This document shows, piece by piece, positions 27,101 through 38,102 of a stretch of DNA of 64,000 nt. Origin of the DNA: Haliclystus octoradiatus (Eukaryota; Cnidaria; Staurozoa; Stauromedusae; Haliclystidae); assembly GCA_916610825.1 (NCBI GenBank), contig OU744452.1:17881103-17945102 (forward strand). Reading direction: 5' to 3'. Below the pieces are notes generated by a model. It saw nothing but the letters and a program-made list of their open reading frames with translations, made no database searches and was not told the origin of the DNA. The position numbers and the translations under genes are program-made. Each line of letters begins with the position of its first letter. The stretch's first letter is position 1.

Positions 27101-30100
27101 AAACTAACATCAAAATCGATCATGGGAGCTTTTTGAATGCTATGAACATCATTTTGACTGAATATATGCATGAAATCTCCTCCGAAGTTCTTTGATATCC
27201 ATATCTGGAAGTTTGAAAAGATTAGAAAAAACCATAATATAATAATCAGATTCTGTTACACATGCCCAGGTGGAGATTCAAGATCGTTCAAAATTTCAAT
27301 ATTTTATAATCAAAACAAATGAAAAGTTGAAACATTTTGAAAATCTTGTAAATTGATACTGTAAAATTTCACAAGAATCTGGAAAAGGAACCCCTTGGCA
27401 CATCCTGAATATAGTCGGTGTATGGAAGTAGCTCTCCCGAGTACCGATGTAGTGAATCTCACTAGCTATATAATTTACAAGAAAAATAACGACAGAATAA
27501 TGCAAGCAAAACTTTCTGTACCTTACATACAATCTATTTGGCAAAAAATTATCGAGTTCATAGTTCATTATGAACATTATGTATTGTGATCAAATCAAGA
27601 CCAGCCGAAATTAATCCAATTCAATTTAAGGATTAATTAAATTGTGCAATCTAGGGATATAGTCCAATTCAATCTAGGAATCAATTTAATTGTGATCTAT
27701 AGAGATCACAATCTAATCTTGCTATATTTTTCAGACCGACTATACTACAGTCAAACCTGTTATAACGGTCACCTCTATATGGCGGCCACCTGTCTATAGT
27801 GGTCACTCTTGATATGTCTAAAATAGTATTTTCTTTTGAATCAGCCCTGTATATAAAGACCATCTGCTTATAGTGGTCAATTTATCTACCTCTCATAGCT
27901 GGTTGTTATATACAGGTTTCACTGTACTTACTTCTGTAAGGAAGGCTAAAATTTCACTACAAAAAATTAAAACTTGCGGCATAACCAGATGCATGCAATA
28001 TCGATGTAGCGTAATTCGAATGACAGTTTACCTGCCATAATGGTTGTTACGTTTGCATATAACTGGATATTTTATTCTTATTTATTAACTGTATCATTAT
28101 GAAGTATAGGTTTCTAGATTATTCTTGAAAATTCTTACTAAAAATGATGTCATAGTTATGAAGAATGAAGAATTGATTAGTATTTATACCTCATTGCCAA
28201 TTGCAATATAAGTATTCCATTGAATAGTGAGTGAATTTATTCTAAAGGTATCAGGGAACTTATAAAGTAGATATAACTCTTCTCCGTTACACGTTTCTCT
28301 GTTGAAAACGTATCTCCAAATTCTGGAACCGTTCTAGAATAAAAAAACATTGAGATTGATAATAGCGATCAACAAAAAAAGCAAAATAGTTGCTATAGCT
28401 AGATTTATTATAATATTGTAAAATGCTATCTTACAGATTGAACATGAGGCTCAATGCAATATATATATATATATATATAATATAGCAAAGCTTGAAATGA
28501 TAATAACAATTGTTAGAGTATGAGACAGTCATATTTGCCAGAACCATCTATTTACAGGAGTTGGGACACGCTTCCATGTGCCGCTATATCGTCTCCTATT
28601 GGACAGATGCCAATCACGTGATTTTTAGACGCCATTCGTGTTCCTTCGGCACCAGGGTTCTTGTTCTTTCGGAACCAGGTTTTCCGTTTTAAGCGCAATA
28701 GTAATTGAAATAAAAGTATTGTTCACTATTCCAACTGGGGACAAGAACTAGAAAAAAGTAGTCTTTGCCAGGCCAAAAAAAAAGGAAATGGCGTGAGTGT
28801 ACCGACTCTTGTAAATAGATGTCTCTGATATTTGTTACTTGAAGTTTCACACAGAGAAGATCATCAAGCAATATATTCACTTTCTTCAATTCAATTTATT
28901 TATTATAGATTTACTGATAATAAATTTAAAAAAATCAATTATATTAAGTGTAAACTCAGATACACATGTTTATATTAAAGTGCTCAATGTCGAGTCATAG
29001 TTCCACTAGATAAAATATGGGTGGGAGAAACAGAGCAATATAGACTAAGTGACAAAGATGAGACAGAAGCATTTTTCCGTTATTCAGAGTTTGAACGCGT
29101 GGAGATTGGAAGAATGGAATTCTCTCTGGAATATCTAAGGATAGCGGATGGAATGGTTATGGTGCATTGTTGAGCATTGACAATCAAGGCCTATCTGCTA
29201 TGAAATCTGTTAAAATTAATCTGCAGTATCGAAATTAATATCAATAACAGCATTTATCCTCATTGCTCTCAGCAAAAAGAGATACTCCTCTAGAAATAAA
29301 GGAGTGGTACGTGTGCCTTCGGTATGGCGACACCGTCTCAATTTGCTTATCTAGTAATGTCAGTAAGGACAATACACTCTTTGCTAGTATTGTTGTGCCT
29401 CGTTTCTATTATCAGCCTCTTTAATTAAATATGTAGCACATTGATTCTAGAATTAGAATGTGGAGTATGCGGTGCGAAGAACACGCGATTATATATGAAT
29501 ATACATCTTCAAGTTATTATGAAACATTTGCATTATTTGTGTCTTTATCGATGATCTATCATACACAACATTTGGATTGAGCCTTGAAGCTCAACAGTGT
29601 CAATAGAAATTATATAATTTTCATAGTTACCTGTTCATCATAATGTGCAGTTACAATTGCCATCACTTCATCATCATATTGAGCATCAATGATATCCTCA
29701 CTATTGTTATATAGTACATTAATCGCTATTACATTCGATAACAAAGGTGATACCAGCGTTATAGTTGAATTGTGTATCGCTAGAACTATGATGATAGAAC
29801 TGCTGTTGCTCTTTTCTTGCAAAGGACATATTTGAACATTTGATGAATAACCAATGAATGACGTGTAATTTTTTATTGGTTCCAAGGAAGACACCTGAAT
29901 AACAAATATTACACAGGAAAAAATTTAATTATTGTAAGAACATCTTTCCATTGGATAGATGCCAGTCACCTGATTTATGGACACCATTTTCGCTCCGTCA
30001 ACTGCAGGCTTGCGAAATTTGAATAAAGCACGCGAAAGTAAAATTTTGAATTCGGAAACAAAATTTAACCTTTTCAATGGAACGATAATGACGGTTATCG

Positions 30101-33100
30101 AGCCTCAATACTTGCATGTCCCTACTCTTAATAAATAGATGGCTCTGTTATAACTTGTTTTAAGTCAAAAATTCTTGATGTATGATACATGTACAATATA
30201 ATATGCTTAAACAAGCTGTTTTTGCTCAAAACAAGAATTCGGTTCAATATACAGTCAAGCCTGTTATAACGGTCACCTCTATACAGCGACCACCTGTCTA
30301 TAGTGGTCACTCTTTCAATGTCTAAACTGGTATTTTCTATTGAATTAAACCTGTATATAAAGACCACCTGTCTATAGTGGTCATCTGTTTAAGGGACGCA
30401 GAGGTTAGTTTACATAATGTATTTTTTAAAAGCGCAATATATATTATCTATAATGCCTATAAATGCTGTCTAATGCTATCTGTCCCAATTCTAAATTCGG
30501 TAAATAACCTTTATTTAATCACTAGTTAATTATAGCTAAGTTATTCTGTATGTGATTCACATTTAAAAAATATCTTCGTAAATCATTCAATACAAAAGTC
30601 AGTAACAGTAAATTGTTTTTGTTACTGATTTGAACAACGTTTCAATTCTTTTTCTGAACAAAAATAGATAAGTAAAACAAATTGTACATGTCCTACTTTA
30701 AGCAATAAATTATTCTAAGAATTTTGCAAACTATAGTTGCTTTAAAAATTGGACAAATAAAAAACATACATTTTGCTTAAATCAAGAATTTTGCATTGAA
30801 ATTCACATTTATTGTTTATAGATTTCCGCAACTTCAAGTTTTACACCAGAAGGTGATCATCAGGCGATTTATTTCAACTATCCTACAAGCTACAACAGTT
30901 GTACAACAGTAAAACAGTTGTACAACAGTAAAACAGTTGTACAACAGTACAACAGTACTTTCCTATTGTAGGATAGCTGAAATAAATCGCCTGATGATCA
31001 CCTTCTGGTGTGAAACTTGAACTTGCGGAAATCTAGAATGTTTCATTTTTGACTCTCATTTTGTATAAATGCTCTGATTAATTTCATTGAGCACTATACC
31101 AAGAACTGGTGTGGAACAATCCACCTATTAATATTATTATATTATTATTATTATGTTGTTTATATACGCAGAAAAAAATAAATCATTCATTCATCACCCT
31201 CGTATTTTCAGTTCCATTTCTTTGAAGATTAGCCGCGAAAACTACATTCTCATAGAGTACAATTAAATGATAGCTAGTAGTTTTGATTCTGATAGATGCG
31301 TCATCAAATTGGATGTTGCTTGTGTTTAATTGCAACAAATACCAACCAAAGAAGATTAATTCATCCGTTCCACAGAGTAGACCAATCTTTGAACCTTGTG
31401 GAGTTAAGAGGAGATGCATATATACTAATAAATACAGTGAAACCTGTATATAACAGCCAGCTTATTTGACCTTGACCACTATAAACAGACCACTATAAAC
31501 AGGTGGCCTTTATATACTGGTTTGATTCAATAGAAAATACTATTCTAGACATTGCAAGAGTGACCACTGTAGACAGGTGGCCATTTTGTAGAGGTGACCG
31601 TTGTAACAGGTTTGACTGTATATCATTTCAGCATCATTTCATAAAGTCAACCGGCTATATTCTAACATGCTACAATGGTCACATCTATATAGTGGTCACC
31701 GTTTCAATATTTAATCCTGTATATAAAGCTGGCCACCTGCATATAATTGCCAAATAATTTATTTAATCAGAGCCAGTGTTACCTTGGTGGAACAATTTAC
31801 CTGAGTTTGTTGTAAGCTCGAAAACACTCAAAAATTTTAAGAAATCCCTCGTGAAGATGGACTTGTCAGCATATTGTAAAACATGATTTTAAACTATTAA
31901 TCATCAGTATTTTTGACAAATAAACAACAACAACATGATTTTCCTTCGATATCATTTTCATGTTAATATTATTTGTATTATTGTATCATGCTGTTGTAGG
32001 TGGAATTATTTGTAAATATGACGAATATATCAAATCAAATCAAATCAAACTTGTCTGAGTTTTTTTTACCTCTTATGGCTTGCTGAAATACAGAAATATT
32101 ACTCGTTGATTTGATGTTGTCAAAATAAATCTAGATTCGATATGTTTCTGCTTTGCAAGAAATATCTCATTCATAGATTTCAAATTTGTAAACAAAATTC
32201 ACGTAATTCAAAGATTCAACATTCCATCAAACATATGGGTTTAACGTGCTTGTTGTCATCTCATTTAGTAATTCATTGTTTACGGTAGGAACAAATGGAA
32301 ACGATAGTAACAAATTAGCTGTAATTATCTTCAATAGTGTTGAAATCTTTGGTTGTACGGTATATAGCAAATAAAATCAAAAATAATCCTCCCCGGCGGG
32401 GAATTGAACCCCGGTCTCCCGCGTGACAGGCGGGGATACTTGACCACTATACTACCGAGGACCTATTTGCCAATTGGAAAGGTGTTTGATATTGTAGTAC
32501 ACTCGGCTGTTGTTTATAGTAGCCTCACTCCATCGCGGCGCTCCAGCGCTCGATAAAACCTCACGTGATACCAAGGTGCACTGTGATTGGGCACATCATA
32601 TTCTTGGTTTCTGGCACACTTTTTAACCTTCAGTTTTATTAGGCCCTCACTGGAGCGCCGCGATGAAATGAGGGCCCTGATAGAATGAGGCTAGTAAAGT
32701 GAGACGATTGAGACAAGCCAAGACATTCCTGGTGTTACAATCATGAATCCATAATGGCGACGACTACCGGTCAAATAGATACTTCTAAGAAGTTATGGCA
32801 TTATAGTAACCAATGGCAACCAGCGGTACCTTTGAGACAATTGAGACAATCCAGAACATTCGTGGTGTATGATCGACGAACCTATGATGACGCCGTTGAA
32901 TTGTGATTTCTTTGGAATAGTTGTTTGATATGATTATTATCGTCACTGCAATATTATACGTATGTGATTACAATCGGTACAATATTGCATTAACAATGTT
33001 TAAATGTATTGACATTTATAAAGGTAATTGATGGTAGCTAATAGGCTGTAAAAGTGTAAATTATGGCTTCAATAATGTGTAAAAGCAAATAAAATCAAAA

Positions 33101-36100
33101 ATAATCCTCCCCGGCGGGGAATTGAACCCCGGTCTCCCGCGTGACAGGCGGGGATACTTGACCACTATACTACCGAGGACCTGTTTGCACTTTCGAAAGG
33201 TGTGCACTTTATTCGTATACAGTGTAACCCGCTCAAGTGTAATTCGGATAAGTGAAATTCCCGTTTATCTGCTACCTGAATCTGAAAACCTATAAACTAT
33301 TTTCTGGTCAAATGTTTGCTAAGCAATATCGGATAAGTGCAAATTCAGATAAATGCAACTGAAATCGTTGGCAATTCTTACTTGCACTTAAGCGGATTAA
33401 TGATTACACTGTATTAGCTTCTGCAATTTAATTCATGACGTCACAAACGATATAATTTTAAATCCTTAAACATATCCGTTAAAGAAACACACATAAATTA
33501 TAAAACATTGAAGTGATCAAATCCAAAATAATTAAGGTAAAAGTAATTACTTGGCGAACTGCAATATTAATTGGGAATGCTTCAAAGTCGAATTATCTCA
33601 ATCACTGTTGCTGTGACAGCGACAGCATTTGTTTCAAGTTACGCGATATATCGCTTAATAGCCAAATTGATATCAAGACAACCAAGAGGTACAGTACAAC
33701 TCAATTGATATGTCTCCAACCTGTTGTATCGGCCACCTCTTGAAGATGTATCACATGATTTTAGTGGTCATTTCATCTCAGTACTTCCAAAATAATGTTC
33801 TTTCTAATTCAGCCTTAAAAATAGCGGGAGTGGAGCTTCCAATAAAACCTTAATATCGAAACACTGTGAGCAGAACACCACATAAATATATTTCATTCAC
33901 AATTAAGGACAAATTACTGCTACAATATTTAGGCGATCATTGTATTTTAGTTCTAGGTAAGCCATTACAGCCACGAAGAATTTGGTATGCTAAAAAGCCT
34001 GTCAATCGTACTGGAATATCTCAGCTAAGAACACTATTTTGGAATAGCAAGAAAAATGGAAATAATAAGGAAACTTGGGCGCTTCTATGCGAATTATGTA
34101 CGACATTTAATACTGAAGAAGTACAATCAAGAATAGATAAAAATAATTTAATCCTCCCAGAAGGTAAATAGTCGAGACCTATCTGCCATGAAATCTGTTA
34201 AAATTAATCTGCAGTGTCGCCGCTGAGATCAGTAAAGAGCGTTTAAAATCATTGCTCTCAGCGAATAGAGGCACTCCACTATAAATAGAGGCCGGAGTGG
34301 TCAGGGGAGTGGTACGGGTGCCTTCGGTAGGGCGATACCGTCTACATTACTATTAGAAGGTAAATGAAAGCCCTGCTTATATATGCTACAAATGTATATT
34401 GTGCTTTGTGCGTAAATCAATTTCAACTACCTGACGAGTTCTTCTATTTTAATCAAAACGGTTTAGATTTAGATTGGTAGAATTAGATTTTGAAATGAAT
34501 TTTAATATTTATTCTAGCTTATAGTTTTGAAATATGTACATATATAGACCTTTGTAATTTGCTTTTTAAGTATGATAGTTTTTAAGAATTTGAATTATTG
34601 TATACTATGGAAATAAATTTAATGAAATAGAAATTAAAAAAAAAATCAATTTGAACATTCGTTAAATTTGAAGATGCTGTAATATATAATACCTACCAAA
34701 AAGTTAATTGATCAGTTGTTGTCTATAACACATGGTTTAAACAGTTAAAGTATTAGATAGAAAAGCAATAATTCAAATACTCCGACAAACGGTTACTCAA
34801 TAAAAAAACAGAAATTATATCAAAATGTAGACACCAAAATAAATTTTACTTTTCAAATTTTAAAACGTAGCCAAAATTATAACCGGAACTACTAACAATA
34901 AATATCCGTCATTCGTAAAATGTAAACAATAGCGTAACTAAATAGCGTAACTAAATAATAGCACTGCGATTGTATATATCCTGAAGGTATAGTGTATTTT
35001 TCCATTGAATAGATTGCCTGATGATCGCCTTGGCGTGAAACTCTGAGTAGCAAACATGATTGTCTGATTTTTGACTACATATTTTATATATTATTTAAAG
35101 CTCTGTTGTATAGCATTGAGCCCTATGTTCAATCAGTAAGACAACTTACAACACATTAGATAGAAAAGTATTAATGTTATTAGGCATGTAGAACTGATTA
35201 CATTATCTGCATATGTAAAATAGGATAGAATGGTATAATATAGGTATTATTAAACACGTAAATATATTACGAATTTCATTGGGCAGTACTAAAGTGACCA
35301 TAGCAGACAGGTGGTTATTCATAAGGGCGAATCAAAGAAAACCTATGCACTTCATAACGAAGTGGAAAAATAATTTATTGTAATACACATTTATAGACGT
35401 TTATTAAATATTCAATTCAATGGACAGAAATCAAGCCACTTATTGGCTAAAATCGATCACGTGATTTGATAGTATACTAACTTGTTATTAGAGCAGATGA
35501 CTAAGACATTTTCAAATGGAAATGGTATAATTTTGCTTGAAAAACAAAATTTGAAAAGATCTACGATCGATTATCCGTGAAAGGGAAAATTACCCTTCTA
35601 AAAGGGAACCCTCTGAAGACGATAAAGTTAGCCTGCGTCCAGACTAAAATTTTTCTGAAGGACACACTTTCCGTCAGAAACGTTTTAGTCTGGAAGCAGG
35701 CTAGATGAAGTCGGATTATATTACATTGAATTTCTGTTTTAATTTTTCAGGCACACTGGAGAATGTCTATGACCATTTTGGTAATAGATATGAGATACCA
35801 ATTTACTGTATTAGTTTACCCAAAAATATTTTACAAAATAATAGTTTAATGAGATATAATCATATTAATTCAACTTTATGTGATGTCCAAGAACGTGGTA
35901 AACCAGTATATTTTTCGATACGATTACCAGATCGTAGTAAAGATATGAATTGGGCAACTTACGGTTATACGAAAATAGAAGATATTAAAAAAGAATTAGA
36001 AAATCATTTTTATTTAAATAAATCTAAACAAAAATGGTTTTTATCTAATGGTATGGAATTAGATAATCAAATGAGTATTATTGATGCAAATATCGATCGT

Positions 36101-37651
36101 GATACTGTTATTTATATCAAAATGTAAATTGGATATCATATGATAATATTAATTATAGTCGAATGAAGATTTTATGTACTTAATTTTATGCTTTTTAAGC
36201 ATATTATAAAGCAGAAGAAAGTCTTGCTGAAATTCCGACACAGATCCATTGATTTACTCTGACTTTGCCTCTGAATATACCATCATGTATACGTTTGAAT
36301 AATAAATCATCTTTTTTTTTATTTGATTTGATATATTTCGTCAAAATTAACCTTCGACAGGCGAATTACAGGGAGTTTGAAAACAACTTCATGCTCCACA
36401 TATACATACAGCCTTACAACAACAACAAACAGTCATGAAACATGAGGTTTAACAATTTGAGAATAAAACTAAATCAATAAACTAAATTAACATTGATATT
36501 TATAGGGGTAAAATCTTTTGGTGCATGGTAATTAAATTTCGTATTTTTAATGGGACAATAATTAACTCGTATGGGCAGTTAAACGAAACTTTTGGAATTG
36601 TCTATGTATGCCATTTTATGATTCAAGACTTCTTCTATTGATTTTATTTCTGTGCCTTTCAAAAATATCAATTTCAAAGCGGAGCTCGGGCTGATTACGA
36701 AAAAGTTTTTTGGCCGTTTTTTAAACTATTATAATTGCTAATCTATTTTAAACATTTGAGAATATGAAACACAGACTATGGGATAGAAGCATTCCCGCCT
36801 CTCTGCGTTTCATACGTTTAATTGCGATCTTCAGACTATATTGATACCAAGGTATATATAGAATAACAATTGATATTAAAGAATTAAAAACGCGCAATTG
36901 TTCATATTGTAAACGAATCGTACACGAATAACAAATTTCTGAAAGATTTTATCAAAAATATGACCAATCTCGAAGACCCATATTCTGCCATTCAAAGCAT
37001 GGAGATGTACTATGTTTAACTTTATAAAATAAGATTTTGTGTATTTTTAATTAATGACGGGTCTTGTTTACAAGAATTAACTAAAGCAGAACATGTATGA
37101 ACACTTCAGAATAAAATTCAGGATCTCAATGACTACATGTAAATAAAATCGTACTCACTTTTTATTTCATTATCTGATTCTATTATTGATTGAGAGTATA
37201 CAATGGTTAGGCCATAATCTTGAGTGGGTTCAAAGATCTTTTTGGCATTATTGAAATCTTCATTAGCAATCTCCAGATGTGTGACAAAATTAAATAATTT
37301 TGATTGGCGAAGAAAATAAATATCTGTTACCAAAATGAATAATTCATCTTTGTAAAATATAAATTGTTCATGATAATTTTGACAAGATGATAAATGTGTA
37401 CTAAATATCGACCGATTATCGATTAAAGAGCAGGTAAATTCCCCTGTAACATTATGAATTATATTATTCCATTTTAATTGTGTCGTTGAGCAATTATTTC
37501 CAATGCATTCTCCTACAACACTCACGTGTTGGTCTCGAGTAAAAATTTCTCTTCCAGTTGTTTGTAAACTTCCATAAAATGTGAAATTGCAATTATTTTC
37601 ACAACAATGTGTAAAATATATAGCAAACACAATCAATTTAAACACATCCAT
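24166..37651 (-). CDS. CATSPERB: CatSper channel auxiliary subunit beta, complete (unit 1)
   Basis: Six exons join in phase on the minus strand: 37159-37651, 31198-31424, 29631-29894, 28190-28333, 25598-27204 and 24166-24688. They total 3258 nt (1085 residues), close to the length of mammalian CATSPERB. All introns are GT-AG. Exon 1 opens with a signal peptide (MDVFKLIVFAIYFTHCC). Exon 5 ends with LPTNYRPPSDKGIAIPLT, a block I recognise in vertebrate CATSPERB (NYRPPSNMGIAIPLT). Exon 6 has a C-x-C, GSGLYHFRV, YVGSTPLPHPS and a final membrane helix (ATTAMLFGMMLCGVFW) with a short acidic tail. CatSper beta is an extracellular-heavy single-pass subunit of the sperm flagellar calcium channel. Intron 1 (5.7 kb) hosts a UBTD-like gene and two tRNA-Asp genes. 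AATAAA-type signals overlap the stop region. Confidence 0.92.
27748..27924. mobile_element. Pogo/Tigger-like MITE, copy 1
   Basis: 177 bp. Ends CAGTCAAACCTGTTATAACGG and CAGGTTTCACTG are inverted; TA duplicated on both sides. Interior repeats GGTCACCTCTATA and CTATAGTGGTCA. No ORF. In CATSPERB intron 4. Confidence 0.8.
28459..28478. repeat. (TA)n microsatellite
   Basis: About ten AT dinucleotides in CATSPERB intron 3. Confidence 0.9.
28845..28885 (-). repeat. Solo PLE-like terminal core, decayed
   Basis: The minus strand reads TTGATGATCTTCTCTGTGTGAAACTTCAAGTAACAAAT, resembling the PLE terminal core with a changed first base. Confidence 0.45.
29187..29345 (+). repeat. Interspersed repeat of unknown class, copy 1
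   Basis: Shares CTATCTGC.ATGAAATCTGTTAAAATTAATCTGCAGT and GAGTGGTACG.GTGCCTTCGGTA.GGCGA.ACCGTC with 34172-34342. It could be a SINE or the end of a larger element; no A/B boxes were confirmed. Confidence 0.55.
30252..30390. mobile_element. Pogo/Tigger-like MITE, copy 2 (one end missing)
   Basis: Starts TA|CAGTCAAGCCTGTTATAACGG and continues GGTCACCTCTATACAGCGACCACCTG. The far inverted end is not recognisable. Confidence 0.7.
30821..31130. repeat. Palindromic PLE terminal repeats with short-repeat loop
   Basis: Arms 30821-30887 and 30967-31033 are 67-bp inverted repeats with three mismatches. The loop is a 19-bp repeat (GTACAACAGTAAAACAGTT). The right arm has CTGATGA-TCACC/TTCT/GGTGT-GAAAC (30991-31016). 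The left arm has the GAAAC box changed to AAAAC. A PLE-type tail (TTTGACTC, GCTCTGATTAA, GAGCACTATACC) and ATT repeats follow to about 31130. Confidence 0.8.
31435..31618. mobile_element. Pogo/Tigger-like MITE, copy 3
   Basis: 184 bp between TA duplications (31433-31434 and 31619-31620). Ends CAGTGAAACCTGTATATAAC and AACAGGTTTGACTG. Opposite orientation to copy 1. Lies ten bases upstream of CATSPERB exon 2, in intron 1. A further fragment follows at 31660-31750. Confidence 0.8.
32389..32461 (-). tRNA. tRNA-Asp (GTC)
   Basis: A 73-nt cloverleaf on the minus strand. Acceptor TCCTCGG pairs with CCGGGGA; the anticodon arm is CCGCCTGTCACGCGG with anticodon GTC; the T arm is CCGGGGTTCAATTCCCCG. 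A TTTTT terminator follows a few bases after the 3' end (plus-strand AAAAA near 32380). No intron. Sits in CATSPERB intron 1, same strand as CATSPERB. Confidence 0.96.
32520..32693. repeat. Fold-back element between the two tRNA genes
   Basis: Inverted ends: TAGCCTCACTCCATCGCGGCGCTCCAG at the left; CTGGAGCGCCGCGATG and then GAATGAGGCTA at the right. GC-rich arms in AT-rich surroundings. No ORF. Confidence 0.65.
33107..33179 (-). tRNA. tRNA-Asp (GTC), second copy
   Basis: Identical in the 73-nt body to 32389-32461. The 3' flank AGCAAATAAAATCAAAAATAAT (plus-strand order) is also the same, so the pair arose by duplication of about 110 bp. A TTTTT terminator is present. Confidence 0.96.
33220..33411. 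mobile_element. Second MITE family, TA target duplication
   Basis: 192 bp. Ends CAGTGTAACCCGCTCAAGTG and TTAATGATTACACTG; TA at 33218-33219 and 33412-33413. Interior GGATAAGTG motifs recur in both orientations. Probably Tc1/mariner-pogo related. Confidence 0.75.
33577..36127 (+). CDS. UBTD1/2: UBTD-like ubiquitin domain protein, nested in CATSPERB intron 1 (unit 1)
   Basis: Exon 3 (35751-36127) and exon 2 (33951-34163) are well supported. They give GRP-like LRTLFWNSKKNGNNKETWALL, then LPEGTLENVYDHFGNRYEIPIYC, matching the UBTD1/UBTD2 blocks LRSKRDEFWDTAP..GRKEIW and [23 protein letters not shown], followed by a ubiquitin-like C-terminus (QKWFLSNGMELDN, DRDTVIYIKM). Exon 1 is less certain. 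33577-33688 starts ATG, fits in phase, and brings the total to 233 residues, near the 227-234 of human UBTDs. It encodes a hydrophobic stretch (ITVAVTATAFVSSYAIY) rather than the usual MGN myristoylation start, and its donor GTACAG is weak. UBTDs bind E2/E3 ubiquitin enzymes. An AATAAA lies at 36301. Confidence 0.78.
34172..34342 (+). repeat. Interspersed repeat of unknown class, copy 2
   Basis: Homologous to 29187-29345; lies just after UBTD exon 2. It contains an extra GAGGCCGGAGTGG segment. Confidence 0.55.
34793..35130 (+). mobile_element. PLE remnant: last 25 codons plus terminal repeat
   Basis: 34793-34870 encodes LLNKKTEIISKCRHQNKFYF and a short tail to TAG, the C-terminus of a PLE protein (PLE-A: LLNKRSELISKCRHENKFYF). 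35018-35041 has CTGATGA-TCGCC/TT/GGCGT-GAAAC, and a tail GCTCTGTTG, GAGCCCTATG follows. Strongly 5'-truncated; a third PLE family. In UBTD intron 2. Confidence 0.85.
35630..35702. repeat. 73-bp fold-back element
   Basis: AGCCTGCGTCCAGACTAAAA and TTTTAGTCTGGAAGCAGGCT are inverted ends. A related piece (CCTGCGTCCAGGCTAAAACGTTTCT) lies at about 43777-43801. It ends 48 bp before UBTD exon 3. Confidence 0.7.
36807..36834 (-). repeat. Solo PLE-like terminal core
   Basis: The minus strand reads CTGAAGATCGCAATTAAACGTATGAAAC, the PLE-B type core with a weakened stem. No coding remnant is adjacent. Confidence 0.45.
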
Positions 37652-38102
37652 TTACATCCAGAGGAGAAATTACTAATTTGCAAAATCCTATTAAGTATTA
37701 CGAGAGAAGATATCGTGAATTCTTTATTTTTGACTATTATTGTGCAAAACGTGGTTTAATTTTCCCGCGAAAAAGTTGAATTCCTCGTATGGGAGTTATG
37801 ACAAGCACAAATTCTGTGTTAAGACAGATCTTCGAATTTTCAAAGATAAATTAATTTAATTTAAACTTTTTGAAGGATAATAATCATTACAATTAATATT
37901 AAATAACTTGATATGATGATGTGCAAGTCATATTTAGTTTTTCAAAATAGTTTTTCTGATGTTGGCTTCTGCAGGTTTCTGTAAGACTACAGATTTCTAA
38001 GGGAATCGCCAATGAATCGATCAAGGGGATCACCTCAAGCAATTGATTGAAATTGAGGCTTTTGAGAAAGGGTATTAACATTTTGGATTTTTTGTTTAAA
38101 AC
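37652..38102. promoter_or_regulatory. Divergent CATSPERB/FAHD2 promoter with E2F-type palindrome
   Basis: 451 bp separates the two start codons, which face away from each other. TTTTCCCGCGAAAA (37760-37773) is a perfect palindrome containing the E2F/DP consensus TTTCCCGC on both strands. No TATA box in a convincing position was identified. Function is inferred from sequence only. Confidence 0.5.

Noticed and set aside
33513..33743. GNASKSN...CCC frame as the UBTD start
   Set aside because: No ATG precedes it and it needs a different splice donor; the overlapping ATG frame fits phase and length better.
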